Below, one piece after another: positions 1-9,799 of a DNA stretch of 64,000 bases. Origin of the DNA: Deefgea chitinilytica (GTDB lineage Bacteria > Pseudomonadota > Gammaproteobacteria > Burkholderiales > Chitinibacteraceae); contig NZ_WOFE01000001.1 in assembly GCF_016881405.1 (NCBI RefSeq), positions 1,116,001 to 1,180,000 of the forward strand, read 5' to 3'. The position numbers were made by a program, and so were the translations under genes. Under the pieces are notes generated by a model. It did no database searches, was not told where the DNA came from, and worked only from the letters and a program-made list of their open reading frames with translations. The first letter of the stretch is position 1. Each line of letters opens with the position of its first letter.

Positions 1-593
1 ACAAACGACACCGCCAATTCACGCTGCATTTGCCGCATCAGCGCAATAATCGCTGCACCAGTATGGCTATCTAAATTGGCAGTCGGCTCATCGGCTAGCA
101 CCAGCTGCGGCTGAGTCGCCAAAGCGCGCGCAATCGCCACGCGTTGCCGCTGCCCACCAGAAAGTTGCCCCGGTAGATGTTTGCTTTTTTCGCTCAAGCC
201 CACTGCGTCGAGTAGTGCGCTAATGCGTTTTTTGCGCTCATTCGCGTTCACTTTGGCAAGCAACAAGGGATATTCGATATTTTCGTAAGCCGTCAATACC
301 GGCAGTAAATTGAAGTTTTGGAAAATGAAACCAATATGCTGCAAGCGAAAATCAGCGAGGGCGTTATCGCTCAAGGCTTGCACCTTTTGCCCCGCAACGA
401 TGATTTCGCCACTATCGGGCAAATCAACGCAGCCGATTAAATTAAGCAGGGTCGTTTTACCGCTACCCGATGGACCTGACAGCACCGTAAAACGATTCGG
501 AAAAATATCTAGATCGATATTGCCCAAGGCAGGCACATCGATACTATCGAGTTGGTAGCGCTTACTAACTTGGCGCAGAGAGACTGGCAACAT
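1..593 (-). CDS. ABC transporter ATP-binding protein, LolD/MacB-type (partial, runs off left edge)
   Basis: The reading frame opens at the ATG whose complement lies at 591-593 (MLPVSLRQVSKRY) and stays open to position 1, so the C-terminus lies outside the window. In order it shows Walker A ([12 protein letters not shown]), the Q-loop (IGFIFQNFNLLP), the ABC signature ([15 protein letters not shown]) and Walker B with the D-loop (LVLADEPTANLD). This spacing and the ADEPTANLD form are typical of ATPases that partner FtsX/MacB/LolCE-type permeases, which export lipoproteins, peptides or small molecules rather than import nutrients. The permease gene is presumably further downstream on the minus strand, outside the window. 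The substrate cannot be told from this part. Confidence 0.9.
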   Translation of the reverse strand, partial: MLPVSLRQVSKRYQLDSIDVPALGNIDLDIFPNRFTVLSGPSGSGKTTLLNLIGCVDLPDSGEIIVAGQKVQALSDNALADFRLQHIGFIFQNFNLLPVLTAYENIEYPLLLAKVNANERKKRISALLDAVGLSEKSKHLPGQLSGGQRQRVAIARALATQPQLVLADEPTANLDSHTGAAIIALMRQMQRELAVSF

Positions 594-1226
594 GGCAAAC
601 TCTTTAAAAGAAGAATGCCTTTACTGTATGCCATACCAATAAAACGCATGGATTGCTGCGATAAGACGTTATTTTTTGGAGTGAAGTGCCTTTTTTGAGG
701 ATTAAATAGCAGCACGTGGATTGTTTTGGTCAGGCAATATGGATTTAATATTAGATTCTTACACGGTAAAAAAATGCATTTCTGCTGTCTTCTCTCCCCT
801 TTGCCTCGGCTCCGCAGATATACACCATGATGACCCACCCATCGTCAGTGATTTACTCACTCCATCCGGCGTGCCGCTGCGGTGGTTGATGCACAAGAAA
901 TTTCAACTCAATTTATTTAAAGCAGATGGTTAAATAGAAGATCTGATACATCGCGGTGGCTGGGTGGGGACTATTTCGCTGAATCGCTCGACAACAAGCT
1001 GGCCACGAATTGATTCAACCCGGGCAGCTAGCACTGCCCCAATCGCTTGGGTAAGCACTGCCTCACAATATGATTATTTTAATGGATTGGGTCAGGATTA
1101 TGGCCAAACATAGGCGGGGTATTAACACCTAGCCTTGACTGAATAATGCCTAGCCAGAAATACCCACTCAATGAGCTGCTTTTAATAAAACCTGAATTGA
1201 AACAAAACGAATGAAAGCGCACAATC
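594..1226. other. 633-bp gap without a recognisable gene; possible decayed coding sequence
   Basis: No convincing gene is seen. A plus-strand frame is open from 721, is broken by a TAA at 931-933, and runs on in the same frame to about 1110. Another plus frame over 994-1045 reads like a protein C-terminus (IARQQAGHELIQPGQLALP). Neither could be tied to a family. At 1117-1123 and 1159-1165 there is a GGGTATT / AATACCC inverted repeat enclosing 35 nt. Remnants of a lost gene are possible but unproven. Confidence 0.35.
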
Positions 1227-1697
1227 TCAGGCGCGATCCAAAGGTCGACCAAGGCCAGATTGATGACTGAGGCGACCGTCGGCGCTATAGGCCATTTCTT
1301 GATTTTTTTGCTTAGACAACAAACTCATTAAATGGTGATTCGCCTCTTCATGGCACTTCACCAATTGCGCATTGCTGCGATTGAGCATTTCAGCTAATTT
1401 GGCTTGTTGTTGCAGTGCTTGCCATTGCAGCAAGGTCGTTGCATCAGACTGCAAAAACTCACTCACATCATTTGCAGTCAGTAAGTTGAATGTTTGCGCA
1501 ATTTCGATACGCGCACGCGTGCTCACCTCAAGTTGCTGTAAAGCTTGTGCTTTTAACTCTAAAATCGGTGAAATTTGATCTAAGTGACGTGACACTAAAA
1601 CTTCTTGTTCACGTTGCATCAATGCAACGAGCTGCTCCACCTCGAGCAGCTCAGTTTGAATTGCATTAGATAGTTCAGAAGATTGAGTCACAATCAT
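1227..1697 (-). CDS. flgN: FlgN-family flagellar export chaperone
   Basis: The 156-residue protein is almost entirely predicted alpha-helix, rich in Gln, Leu and Glu, with the long helical hairpin pattern of FlgN (LLEVEQLVALMQREQEVL near the N-terminus). FlgN binds the hook-filament junction proteins FlgK and FlgL in the cytoplasm and brings them to the flagellar type III export gate. Its ATG overlaps the flgM stop codon by one base (TAATG), so the two genes are translationally coupled in the usual flgM-flgN order. The sequence is poorly conserved across the family, so the call rests on size, helix pattern and position after flgM. Confidence 0.82.
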   Translation of the reverse strand: MIVTQSSELSNAIQTELLEVEQLVALMQREQEVLVSRHLDQISPILELKAQALQQLEVSTRARIEIAQTFNLLTANDVSEFLQSDATTLLQWQALQQQAKLAEMLNRSNAQLVKCHEEANHHLMSLLSKQKNQEMAYSADGRLSHQSGLGRPLDRA

Positions 1698-1984
1698 TAA
1701 CGCGCCAACAATTCTTTCACGCTAGAGAGCAGGCCATCGGCAATCTTCTCAGAATTAACACTGAAACGCCCCTCGGCAATCGCCTGACGAATTGCTGCGA
1801 CTTTGTCTGCATCAAATGTAGATTCGCTTTTACCTGCGCCAGTCACATTAGACAGCTTCGCCGCCAACGGGTTGATACTCACGCTATCTTGCTCCGCCGC
1901 TTGTTCAGCTTTTGCGGCAGAACGCCCTTCAAGCGGTCGGGCAGAGACCGCGCCCAAGGCTTTGCCAGAGTTATCGATTTTCAT
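1697..1984 (-). CDS. flgM: FlgM, anti-sigma-28 factor
   Basis: The protein has 95 residues, the usual FlgM length. The N-terminal half is low-complexity and likely disordered (MKIDNSGKALGAVSARP). The C-terminal half carries the sigma-28-binding helices (VAAIRQAIAEGRFSVNSEKIADGLL), which match the FlgM core in which the RxAIAxGxYxVDxxKIA pattern is typical. FlgM holds FliA inactive until it is exported through the finished hook-basal body. It is the first gene of a flgM-flgN pair and is divergent from fliW, with about 220 bp between the two start codons that must hold both promoters. Confidence 0.93.
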   Translation of the reverse strand: MKIDNSGKALGAVSARPLEGRSAAKAEQAAEQDSVSINPLAAKLSNVTGAGKSESTFDADKVAAIRQAIAEGRFSVNSEKIADGLLSSVKELLAR

Positions 1985-2203
1985 GATTGCATCCTATGCC
2001 ATTGAAATGGCGCCCATTCAATATATTCCTATTATGCCAACTATCGGCATAAGTTTGAAATTCTTTAGCAATTCAATTGTTTATCAGCAAATGCTAAAAC
2101 ACAAGCCCGTACCGCAAAACAACATTTAAAACCATGCACTACGCCGCACCGCAATCAATGCGTTATGCTGCAGCTTCTACCCTCGCGAAACGGAGTAAAT
2201 TCA

Positions 2204-2617
2204 ATGCAAGTTTTTCAAAGCCGATTTGGGCAAATTGAAGTCGATCCTGACACAATCATTCACTTTCCGCTCGGTATTCCGGGCTTTGAAGACTGCAAAA
2301 ATTACAAACTACTGCATGAAGAAAGCCAAGACCCACAAGTACTCTGGCTGCAGTCTCTCGATGATAGCGCGGCGATGTTTACACTTATTGAAGCAGAGCG
2401 CCTCGGGCTTAACTATATGCTCACACTATCGGACGAAGAGTGTGATTTGATTGAGCTAAAAAATGCTGAAGACGCTAAATTATTTTTAATCTTATCTCGA
2501 CCCGATGGCAGTCAAATCAGTGCGAACACCCGCGCACCACTAGTCATTAATTTACAAAGCCGCAAAGGCTTACAAAAACTCGACGTCAAAGCGGACATCG
2601 TTTTCCGAAACACTTAA
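2204..2617 (+). CDS. fliW: FliW flagellar assembly factor
   Basis: The 137-residue protein reads MQVFQSRFGQIEVDPDTIIHFP, then GIPGFEDCKNYKLL, the FliW hallmark (FPxGIPGFE), followed by the beta-rich core and the conserved end (NLQSRKGLQKLD). FliW binds flagellin, and in the species studied it also binds and inhibits the RNA regulator CsrA, linking flagellin level to its translation. The start was set at 2204 because a GGAG box at 2192-2195 precedes it and the family starts there; an in-frame ATG at 2165 has no ribosome binding site. csrA is not adjacent. Confidence 0.93.
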   Translation: MQVFQSRFGQIEVDPDTIIHFPLGIPGFEDCKNYKLLHEESQDPQVLWLQSLDDSAAMFTLIEAERLGLNYMLTLSDEECDLIELKNAEDAKLFLILSRPDGSQISANTRAPLVINLQSRKGLQKLDVKADIVFRNT

Positions 2618-2771
2618 TTTTCGATTATTGACTCACCAAAATACACCGCACACCTCAGAGCATCTTGGAGTGCGGCGATGCTTGCTGTATGATTCGCCAT
2701 TTTCGCGCCAGCCATACTGGCTGGCCGTGCGCGTGCGCTATTTTTCAGTGGCGCTTTTGGAGTATTGAAGC

Positions 2772-3740
2772 ATGAAAACGACCTTCCTCGACTTCGAGCA
2801 ATCAGTAGCTGAACTCGAAAACAAGATCGAAGAACTTCGCTATGTGCAAGATGATTCGGCTGTTGATATCTCAGTTGAAATTTCGCACCTAGAAAAAAAG
2901 AGCCAAGAGCTAACTAAGAATATCTACGCCAAACTCACGCCATGGCAGATTTCACAAGTGGCGCGCCATCCGCAGCGCCCGTACACCTACGATTACATCG
3001 CAGCTATTTTTACTGATTTTCAAGAATTACACGGCGACCGCGCTTTTGCCGATGACCTCGCGATTGTTGGCGGCTTAGCGCGTTTTAATGGACAAAGCGT
3101 AATGGTCATTGGCCACCAAAAAGGCCGTGATACCAAAGAAAAAATCTTGCGTAATTTCGGCATGCCTCGTCCAGAAGGTTATCGCAAAGCGTTGCGCCTG
3201 ATGAAACTCGCCGAGAAATTCAATATTCCCGTGATTACTTTTGTCGACACACCAGGCGCTTACCCTGGCATTGGGGCAGAAGAGCGCGGTCAATCAGAAG
3301 CCATCGGTCGCAATCTATTTGAAATGGCAAAGCTACGCGTACCAACGATCTGCACCATCATTGGTGAAGGTGGCTCCGGTGGTGCATTGGCGATTGCCGT
3401 CGGCGATATTGTCCAAATGCTGCAATATTCCACGTATTCAGTCATTTCACCGGAAGGCTGCGCAAGTATTCTTTGGAAAACCGCAGAACGCGCAGCCGAT
3501 GCAGCCGAAGCCCTCGGCATTACCGCAACTCGTCTCAAAACCTTGGGTTTAGTTGATAAAGTCATCAATGAACCGATCGGCGGAGCACATCGTGACCATC
3601 AGCAAATGATGGCAGCGATGAAAAAATCGATTGCTGACGGCCTGAAAAACCTACAAGCCAAGTCAATCGATCAACTGCTTGATGATCGCTTTGAACGTCT
3701 GATGGAATATGGCAAATTTAAAGAACAAGCCGCCGCTTAA
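2772..3740 (+). CDS. accA: Acetyl-CoA carboxylase carboxyltransferase subunit alpha
   Basis: The 322-residue protein has the AccA N-terminal helix ([19 protein letters not shown]), a middle segment [20 protein letters not shown], and the crotonase-like core with [22 protein letters not shown] and [10 protein letters not shown], which forms the oxyanion and biotin-binding pocket. With AccD it transfers CO2 from carboxybiotin to acetyl-CoA to give malonyl-CoA, the first step of fatty acid synthesis. Length matches the E. coli protein (319). Its 3' end overlaps the proposed tilS start by 32 bp, so the two are probably co-transcribed. Confidence 0.98.
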   Translation: MKTTFLDFEQSVAELENKIEELRYVQDDSAVDISVEISHLEKKSQELTKNIYAKLTPWQISQVARHPQRPYTYDYIAAIFTDFQELHGDRAFADDLAIVGGLARFNGQSVMVIGHQKGRDTKEKILRNFGMPRPEGYRKALRLMKLAEKFNIPVITFVDTPGAYPGIGAEERGQSEAIGRNLFEMAKLRVPTICTIIGEGGSGGALAIAVGDIVQMLQYSTYSVISPEGCASILWKTAERAADAAEALGITATRLKTLGLVDKVINEPIGGAHRDHQQMMAAMKKSIADGLKNLQAKSIDQLLDDRFERLMEYGKFKEQAAA

Positions 3741-5121
3741 TGCGGCGCTAAATAGTGAAGCCTGGTCTAACGCACAGACCATTCTCACTCAGTTTTGTCG
3801 CAACGGGGGCCAACGCCCCCGTTTTCAATCACAGCCACCAGAACCATTGCGCCTTTGCGTTGGTTTTTCCGGTGGACTCGACTCAACCGTACTCCTGCAC
3901 TGGTTATCCACACAACAAGCTGAGCTAGACTTTCAGCTCAGCGCAATCCATGTGCACCACGGATTATCGCCCAACGCTGACGCATGGGCTGAACACGCCA
4001 GCCAAATCGCCCAACAACTAGGCACCACATGCCAAATTGCGCATGTTTCGCTCACCAACTTACACGGGCAAGGCATTGAAGGCGGTGCCCGCAAAGCGCG
4101 CTATGCCGTTTTTGCCAAACAGCCCTGCGACGCCATTTTACTTGCCCATCATCAAAACGATCAAAGCGAAACCTTGCTGATTAATTTACTGCGCGGCAGC
4201 GGTCCTGCTGGCTTGGCGGCGATGCCGGTATCGCGACCACTCAATCCGCAAATAGACTTACTTCGCCCACTCTTGCAGCTCCCCCATACCGAGCTACTGC
4301 AATACGCTCAACTACATAAATTGAAATGGATAGAAGACGAAAGTAACAGCAACACCGACTTCAAACGCAATAAAATTCGCCACGAACTAGTACCTTTACT
4401 AGAGAGTATTAACCCCAAAGCAATATCAACCATAGCTCGCAGCGCAATACACCAATCCGATGCATCGACCATTTTGCTCGAACGCGCACAAGATGATCTG
4501 ATTCATTGCAGCCAGCATGACGCGCTCATCTTGGCCGAACTTGAAAAGCTAAGCCCAGCCCGCCAGCGCAATCTATTGCACTACTGGCTGACCACCCACG
4601 GCCTCAACCTCGAATTACGCGCGTTTGACGAACTATTGCGCGTGGCATTTTCAGCGGCAGCAGACGCCTGCCCTGCACTGGTTTGGCGCAACACCGCGAT
4701 TCGCCGCTATCGCGGCGCACTGCACATCACACGCGCCAGCCTAATTGCTGGCCCTGAGCAAAATCGGCAATTGAACGATGCGCCACATATTACTGACTGG
4801 TTTGGCACGCTGGAGTGGGTACAAGATGAACACGGCATTGCCGAGCATTTTTTGACCAATGGCTACCGCATCGCGGGTCGCTCTGGCGGCGAAAGCTTAA
4901 AACTTGCCCGTAATCGCCCCACTCGCTCGCTCAAGGCTCAATGCCAAGCATTAGGCATCGCACCGTGGCTACGCGAAACCACCCCGCTGATTTATATCAA
5001 TCAACAATTCGCCGCGATGCCAGGCCTGGGCGTACACGCCGATTTTCAAGCAAGCGCGGATCAAATGGGCTGGCTGCCTATTTGGACGCCTAGCCCCCCC
5101 ACTCAGGGTATAGACAGCTAA
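3709..5121 (+). CDS. tilS: tRNA(Ile)-lysidine synthase
   Basis: The PP-loop ATPase motif [12 protein letters not shown] lies near residue 53, followed by [30 protein letters not shown] and a TilS substrate-binding and C-terminal domain ([16 protein letters not shown]). TilS attaches lysine to C34 of the tRNA-Ile(CAU) wobble base so that it reads AUA. The 470-residue length is slightly above the usual 430-440. The ATG at 3709 lies inside accA and gives a longer N-terminus than normal; no other ATG is in frame before the PP-loop, so a TTG at about 3847 is the only other candidate. Downstream spacing to mutS is 53 bp. Confidence 0.95.
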   Translation: MANLKNKPPLNAALNSEAWSNAQTILTQFCRNGGQRPRFQSQPPEPLRLCVGFSGGLDSTVLLHWLSTQQAELDFQLSAIHVHHGLSPNADAWAEHASQIAQQLGTTCQIAHVSLTNLHGQGIEGGARKARYAVFAKQPCDAILLAHHQNDQSETLLINLLRGSGPAGLAAMPVSRPLNPQIDLLRPLLQLPHTELLQYAQLHKLKWIEDESNSNTDFKRNKIRHELVPLLESINPKAISTIARSAIHQSDASTILLERAQDDLIHCSQHDALILAELEKLSPARQRNLLHYWLTTHGLNLELRAFDELLRVAFSAAADACPALVWRNTAIRRYRGALHITRASLIAGPEQNRQLNDAPHITDWFGTLEWVQDEHGIAEHFLTNGYRIAGRSGGESLKLARNRPTRSLKAQCQALGIAPWLRETTPLIYINQQFAAMPGLGVHADFQASADQMGWLPIWTPSPPTQGIDS

Positions 5122-5174
5122 GCAAAATTAAACAATTCATTGAACAATATACCTGCAATAAAACGGAATTCATC

Positions 5175-7742
5175 ATGGCAAAAAGCAGTAAAGATCCAGC
5201 CGTCCCCACGCACACCCCAATGATGGCGCAATATTTCTCGCTCAAAGCCGATCACACCGACAAATTAGTGTTTTATCGCATGGGTGATTTTTACGAATTG
5301 TTTTACGACGACGCCGTCAAAGCCGCTCGCCTACTCGATATTACGCTCACCACGCGCGGCAGCAGCGCCGGCGAGCCGATTAAAATGTGCGGCATTCCGT
5401 TTCACTCGCTCGAGCCGTATCTGGCCAAGCTCGTTAAACTCGGCGAGTCGATTGCGATTTGTGAGCAAGTTGGCGACCCTGCCACCAGCAAAGGGCCGGT
5501 AGAGCGCAAAGTCATGCGCGTGGTAACCCCCGGCACGTTGACGGATGCCGCGCTACTCGACGACAAACAAGAAAACCGATTATTAGCGATTCGCTTTATC
5601 AAAGGCAAAATCGGTATGGCGTGGCTCTCGCTCGCTTCGGGTGATTTTGCGCTAATGGATTCGGAAGTCGAAAAAATCGGATCAGAGCTTGAGCGACTGC
5701 GCCCCGCTGAAATCTTGGTGCCCGAAGGCACGGAACTCGCACTGCTCGATCAATTACGCATTCCGGTGCGCCGCATTTCAACGTGGCAATTTGAAAACGA
5801 CAGCGCCAAACGCAATCTCACGCGCCATTTTTCAGTGCATGATTTGGCAGGCTTTGGCGTTGAAGACACGATGCTTGCGCTCGGAGCAGCAGGCGCTCTA
5901 CTCGAATATGTACGCAGCACGCAAGGCGGCGCGCTACCTGCGCTGGCGGGTTTGCGCGTGGAAACCCAAAGTCAGTACATCGAACTCGATGCCGCAACAC
6001 GACGCAATCTAGAGCTCACCGAGACTATCCGCGGCGAAGCTGCACCGACCTTATTTTCGCTACTTGATGATTGCGCCACCGGCATGGGCTCACGCCTGCT
6101 CGCGCATTGGTTACACCACCCACTGCGCAGCCACAGCAAAATTTTAGAGCGTCAAAACGCGATCACTACCTTGCTCGAACAAGGTAATAGCGAACAGTTG
6201 CAGCACAATTTGCGCGAAATCGCCGATATTGAGCGCATCGTATCGCGCATTGCATTGCGAAGCGCCCGCCCACGCGATTTGGCGAGTTTACGCAGCAGCT
6301 TATTAATTTTGCCCAATATTGCCGAGCAACTACCGCACAGCGGGCTATTTCGTGGACTGGCTGCGGCGCTGCAAGCAGAACCCGCTGTCGCAACTTTACT
6401 CAGCGCAGCAATTCAAACCGAACCCGGCGTCTTAATTCGTGAAGGCGGCGTCATTGCCGATGGCTTCTCGGCGGAACTGGACGAGCTGCGCAATATCCAA
6501 AGTAATTGCGGTGATTTTCTGACTGCACTCGAACAGCGCGAACGCGAACGCACCGGCATCGCCAACTTGCGGGTGGAGTATAATCGTGTAGCTGGCTTTT
6601 TTATTGAGATTACCAACTCATACCTCGACCAAGTACCCGATGATTACCGTCGTCGCCAAACGATGAAAAATGCCGAGCGCTATATCACACCAGAACTCAA
6701 AGCGTTTGAAGAAAAAGCACTCTCAGCGAATGAGCGCGCACTCGCCTTAGAAAAACAACTCTACGACGGGGTGATTGAATCACTGCAAGCGCATTTAGCG
6801 ACGCTGCGTCTCGCTGGGCAAGCCGTAGCGACATTAGATGTATTAGTCTGCCTCACCCAACGTGCTCAGCTTGCAGCCTATACCCCTCCTACATTTTGCA
6901 ATGAAGCCGTACTGAATATCGAAGCAGGTCGCCATCCAGTGGTTGAAGAGCAAATTGATGATTTCATTCCTAATAGCGCCGATTTTCACTTCGCCCGTAA
7001 ATTACTTCTAATCACCGGCCCCAATATGGGCGGTAAATCAACGTATATGCGGCAGGTGGCGTTGATTGTGTTGCTGGCGCATATCGGCAGCTATGTACCC
7101 GCCCAAAGCGCCAAAATTGGTCGCATCGATCGTATTTTCACGCGAATTGGCGCGAGCGACGACTTAGCCGGTGGTCGCTCAACCTTTATGGTTGAAATGA
7201 CCGAAACGGCAAATATCCTTAACAACGCCAATGAATACAGCTTGGTGCTAATGGACGAAGTCGGCCGCGGCACGTCAACGTTCGACGGTTTGGCGCTCGC
7301 TTGGTCCATCGCGCGTTCGCTGATCGAGAAAAATCGGAGCTACACGTTGTTTGCGACGCACTATTTCGAACTCACCCGACTCGCCCAAGACTACCCGCAA
7401 GTGAGTAACGTGCATTTGGATGCGGTGGAACACAAAGACCGAATTGTATTTTTACACGTAGTGCAAGACGGCCCTGCTTCGCAAAGCTACGGCATCGCCG
7501 TGGCAAGCCTAGCAGGCGTGCCACGCGACGTTGTGCGACTTGCCAAGCGAAAATTGCTAGACTTAGAACAAAACAGTCTATCAAATGGTCCGCAAGCCGA
7601 TCTATTTGCTGCTAATAATTATGCAAATGAGATTGATACTGAAATTCATCCCGTTATTGAGGCGCTTGAAGCAGTCAACATTGATGAACTCAGCCCACGC
7701 GATGCGCTGCTACTCATTTATCGCTTACAAGAACTCATTTAG
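5175..7742 (+). CDS. mutS: DNA mismatch repair protein MutS
   Basis: The 855-residue length is typical. The mismatch-reading Phe-x-Glu motif is present in RMGDFYELF near residue 38. The connector, lever and clamp domains follow, and the C-terminal ATPase shows Walker A ([14 protein letters not shown]), Walker B ([18 protein letters not shown]) and the ATHYFELT switch. MutS binds mispairs and small loops and recruits MutL. The C-terminal tail ends in a helix ([20 protein letters not shown]) of the type that mediates tetramer formation in E. coli. It lies 53 bp after tilS on the same strand. Confidence 0.99.
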   Translation: MAKSSKDPAVPTHTPMMAQYFSLKADHTDKLVFYRMGDFYELFYDDAVKAARLLDITLTTRGSSAGEPIKMCGIPFHSLEPYLAKLVKLGESIAICEQVGDPATSKGPVERKVMRVVTPGTLTDAALLDDKQENRLLAIRFIKGKIGMAWLSLASGDFALMDSEVEKIGSELERLRPAEILVPEGTELALLDQLRIPVRRISTWQFENDSAKRNLTRHFSVHDLAGFGVEDTMLALGAAGALLEYVRSTQGGALPALAGLRVETQSQYIELDAATRRNLELTETIRGEAAPTLFSLLDDCATGMGSRLLAHWLHHPLRSHSKILERQNAITTLLEQGNSEQLQHNLREIADIERIVSRIALRSARPRDLASLRSSLLILPNIAEQLPHSGLFRGLAAALQAEPAVATLLSAAIQTEPGVLIREGGVIADGFSAELDELRNIQSNCGDFLTALEQRERERTGIANLRVEYNRVAGFFIEITNSYLDQVPDDYRRRQTMKNAERYITPELKAFEEKALSANERALALEKQLYDGVIESLQAHLATLRLAGQAVATLDVLVCLTQRAQLAAYTPPTFCNEAVLNIEAGRHPVVEEQIDDFIPNSADFHFARKLLLITGPNMGGKSTYMRQVALIVLLAHIGSYVPAQSAKIGRIDRIFTRIGASDDLAGGRSTFMVEMTETANILNNANEYSLVLMDEVGRGTSTFDGLALAWSIARSLIEKNRSYTLFATHYFELTRLAQDYPQVSNVHLDAVEHKDRIVFLHVVQDGPASQSYGIAVASLAGVPRDVVRLAKRKLLDLEQNSLSNGPQADLFAANNYANEIDTEIHPVIEALEAVNIDELSPRDALLLIYRLQELI

Positions 7743-7889
7743 GAGCTATTGGCATTTGTTTTCCCGCCGCGCAAATGCGACCGTTAAACCTAACGCCGCT
7801 AGATCCTAATCAATAAATGTAAAATTTACCAAGCAAAAACACTGCAAAACATCTAGATTAAATCATCAAAATATTGCTGACTAAAGGAA

Positions 7890-8357
7890 ATGACTGTGGC
7901 CACCGATACCACCCAACCGCACCGCGACAACCTTGGCACTGCATTGTTAGACGTAGCTCGTCTAAGCAACAATCCGGATGAATCAGCGGGAATTCAACTT
8001 TCTGATTTAAAAAACAGCGCCACCAGCGAGGTACGCCGATTTGGCGAAGATCTAGCCAGTCATTTGCTGGCTTATACCCAAATCAAAGTCCCACCCGCCT
8101 TTCAATTACAAAGCGCTGCGGAAGGCAAAATTCAAGTCGTCGGTGATCATCCCAACAAAGCCGCAATTGAAGCTTATTTAAACGAAAATACGCGGTTGCT
8201 CAAATGGTTTAAAGAATTAGAAGTTTTATTCGAAATCCAAAGAAAACTCGAGCTGGGTCCAGATAATGACGATATGTCGACCCAAGTTTTTAATTTTGGT
8301 TTAACCAGCTTGGGCGGTATTGCTTTTTTCACCTTAAAAACCAACCCGTCACACTGA
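7890..8357 (+). CDS. Conserved-looking protein of unknown function
   Basis: I do not recognise this 155-residue protein. It has no signal peptide and no clear membrane segment. The N-terminal third is polar (SNNPDESAGIQLSDLKNSATSEV). The middle is amphipathic (FGEDLASHLLAYTQIKVPPAFQLQ), then NENTRLLKWFKELEVLFEIQRKLEL, probably a long helix. The C-terminus has a Gly/Phe-rich hydrophobic stretch (FNFGLTSLGGIAFFTLK). The mix of conserved-looking hydrophobics and the AAGGA-type site before the ATG (AAAGGAA at about 7883) argue for a real gene. It stands alone between mutS and rluB, with a hairpin after its stop codon. Confidence 0.75.
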   Translation: MTVATDTTQPHRDNLGTALLDVARLSNNPDESAGIQLSDLKNSATSEVRRFGEDLASHLLAYTQIKVPPAFQLQSAAEGKIQVVGDHPNKAAIEAYLNENTRLLKWFKELEVLFEIQRKLELGPDNDDMSTQVFNFGLTSLGGIAFFTLKTNPSH

Positions 8358-8379
8358 AACCAGCCATATCACCGAAACA

Positions 8380-8404
8380 ATAGCCGCGCGCAGCGGCTAT
8401 TTGC
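8380..8404 (+). terminator. Hairpin after the 7890-8357 gene
   Basis: ATAGCCGC (8380-8387) pairs with GCGGCTAT (8393-8400) around a five-base loop and is followed by a short T-containing run. The U-tract is weak, so this is a possible rather than a strong intrinsic terminator. It lies 23 bp after the stop codon. Confidence 0.5.
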
Positions 8405-8469
8405 ATTTCTAAGCAGCGTCAAGCCAAAACAGTTATAATTAATGCTTATAGAACAAAGAAGAATACCCG

Positions 8470-9741
8470 ATGAAAACAGTAAAAGCCCGCCGTCCGCAGC
8501 CCGCTATCCGTGAAGGCCGTGCAAGCGACCAACTCCGTAGCGCCAATAAGGCGGGCAGTCGTGGTAACGCCGTTGTAAAAAAAACGGCAGCGCAATCGAT
8601 GCAATCCCCCACAAGCAAACTCGGCGCAGCAAAGAAAAAAGTCGTTTCTGCCAGTGAAGCCGCGCGTAATCGGGCGCAAAACCTACCCGACACCGGCCGC
8701 TCATCAACACCAGCGACAGGTACTCGCAAACGCGGCAACTCAACCGTTGGCATGAGCCGGATGATTGCCCAAGCGATTGCGAAAACGGCTGGCGCTCGCG
8801 AAGTTCAAGGGATTAAAACCGTCGACAAAACGGAAGCGACAACACAAACAAGCATCGTGCATCACAGCGACAAGGGACCTAAGAACGTCAAACGCGCCAA
8901 GCGAATGAAGCAGCGCCAAGGATCGCAACAAGAACTTGCATTCCAACAAATTCTGCGTGAAAAACGCCTTGCCAGCAGTGAAATCGATGAAGATCGCCTG
9001 CAAAAAGTACTGGCTTACTCCGGCCTAGGCTCACGCCGCGACATGGAAGAAATCATCGAAGCTGAGCGCGTAACGATAGGCGGAAAAATTGCCACACTCG
9101 GTAGCAAAGTTGCCCCAGGTGACGAAGTTCGGATTGACGGAAAACGCGTCGCCTTAAAATGGCCAGACCGCATGGCGCGTATCATCATGTACCACAAACA
9201 AGAAGGCGAACTCGTCAGCCGCGATGACCCTGAAGGCCGGGTCACCGTATTTGATCGCTTACGCCGCGTCCATTCAAGCAAATGGATTGCAATTGGCCGT
9301 TTAGACTTTAACACCAGCGGCTTATTGCTATTTACCACATCCGGCGAACTTGCTAACCGTATGACACACCCGAGCTTCCAAGTAGAACGTGAATACGCCG
9401 TTCGCGTCCACGGTCAACTGACGCCCGAGCAAATGAAAGAACTCACGCAAGGCGTGATGCTTGATGATGGCGAAGCGCACTTTACCCGCATCGAAGACCG
9501 CGGTGGAGAAGGCAGCAACCACTGGTATCACGTGATTATCAAAGAAGGCCGAAATCGTGAAGTGCGCCGGATGTTTGAGCACTTCAGCATCATGGTAAGC
9601 CGTCTTACTCGGGTGCGGTTTGGTATGTTTAGCCTACCGGGTCGCCTCAAACGAGGTGAGTTCTACGAATTGACTGAAACAGAAGTTTTAGCCGCAATGC
9701 GCTGGGCTGGCCTGACCATCATGGGACAAATCAAAGACTAA
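8470..9741 (+). CDS. rluB: 23S rRNA pseudouridine synthase RluB, with a long basic N-terminal extension
   Basis: From about residue 173 the protein is a normal RsuA/RluB-type enzyme: an S4 RNA-binding domain (RLQKVLAYSGLGSRRDMEE), then the catalytic domain with the motif GRLDFNTSGLLLFTTSGELA, whose Asp is the nucleophile, and GRNREVRRMFEH. RluB modifies U2605 of 23S rRNA (E. coli numbering). The first 172 residues are rich in Lys, Arg, Ala, Ser and Thr, probably disordered and cationic; many betaproteobacterial RluB proteins carry basic tails, but this one is entirely N-terminal. The downstream gene is greB, after a palindromic repeat. Confidence 0.92.
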   Translation: MKTVKARRPQPAIREGRASDQLRSANKAGSRGNAVVKKTAAQSMQSPTSKLGAAKKKVVSASEAARNRAQNLPDTGRSSTPATGTRKRGNSTVGMSRMIAQAIAKTAGAREVQGIKTVDKTEATTQTSIVHHSDKGPKNVKRAKRMKQRQGSQQELAFQQILREKRLASSEIDEDRLQKVLAYSGLGSRRDMEEIIEAERVTIGGKIATLGSKVAPGDEVRIDGKRVALKWPDRMARIIMYHKQEGELVSRDDPEGRVTVFDRLRRVHSSKWIAIGRLDFNTSGLLLFTTSGELANRMTHPSFQVEREYAVRVHGQLTPEQMKELTQGVMLDDGEAHFTRIEDRGGEGSNHWYHVIIKEGRNREVRRMFEHFSIMVSRLTRVRFGMFSLPGRLKRGEFYELTETEVLAAMRWAGLTIMGQIKD

Positions 9742-9743
9742 AC

Positions 9744-9788
9744 GTATTGCCCGCTAGACTTTGATACAAAATACCTAGCGAGCAATAC
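9744..9788. repeat. 45-nt palindromic repeat, copy 1
   Basis: The left arm GTATTGCCCGCTA (9744-9756) pairs with TAGCGAGCAATAC (9776-9788) with one mismatch, around a 19-nt spacer. Copy 2, at 41327-41371, has the same arm length and the same spacer length, and its right part differs at one base (AATACCTAGMGAGCAATAC). It starts two bases after the rluB stop codon. It may act as a transcript 3'-end structure or be a REP-like element. Confidence 0.75.
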
Positions 9789-9799
9789 CCACCAAAACC

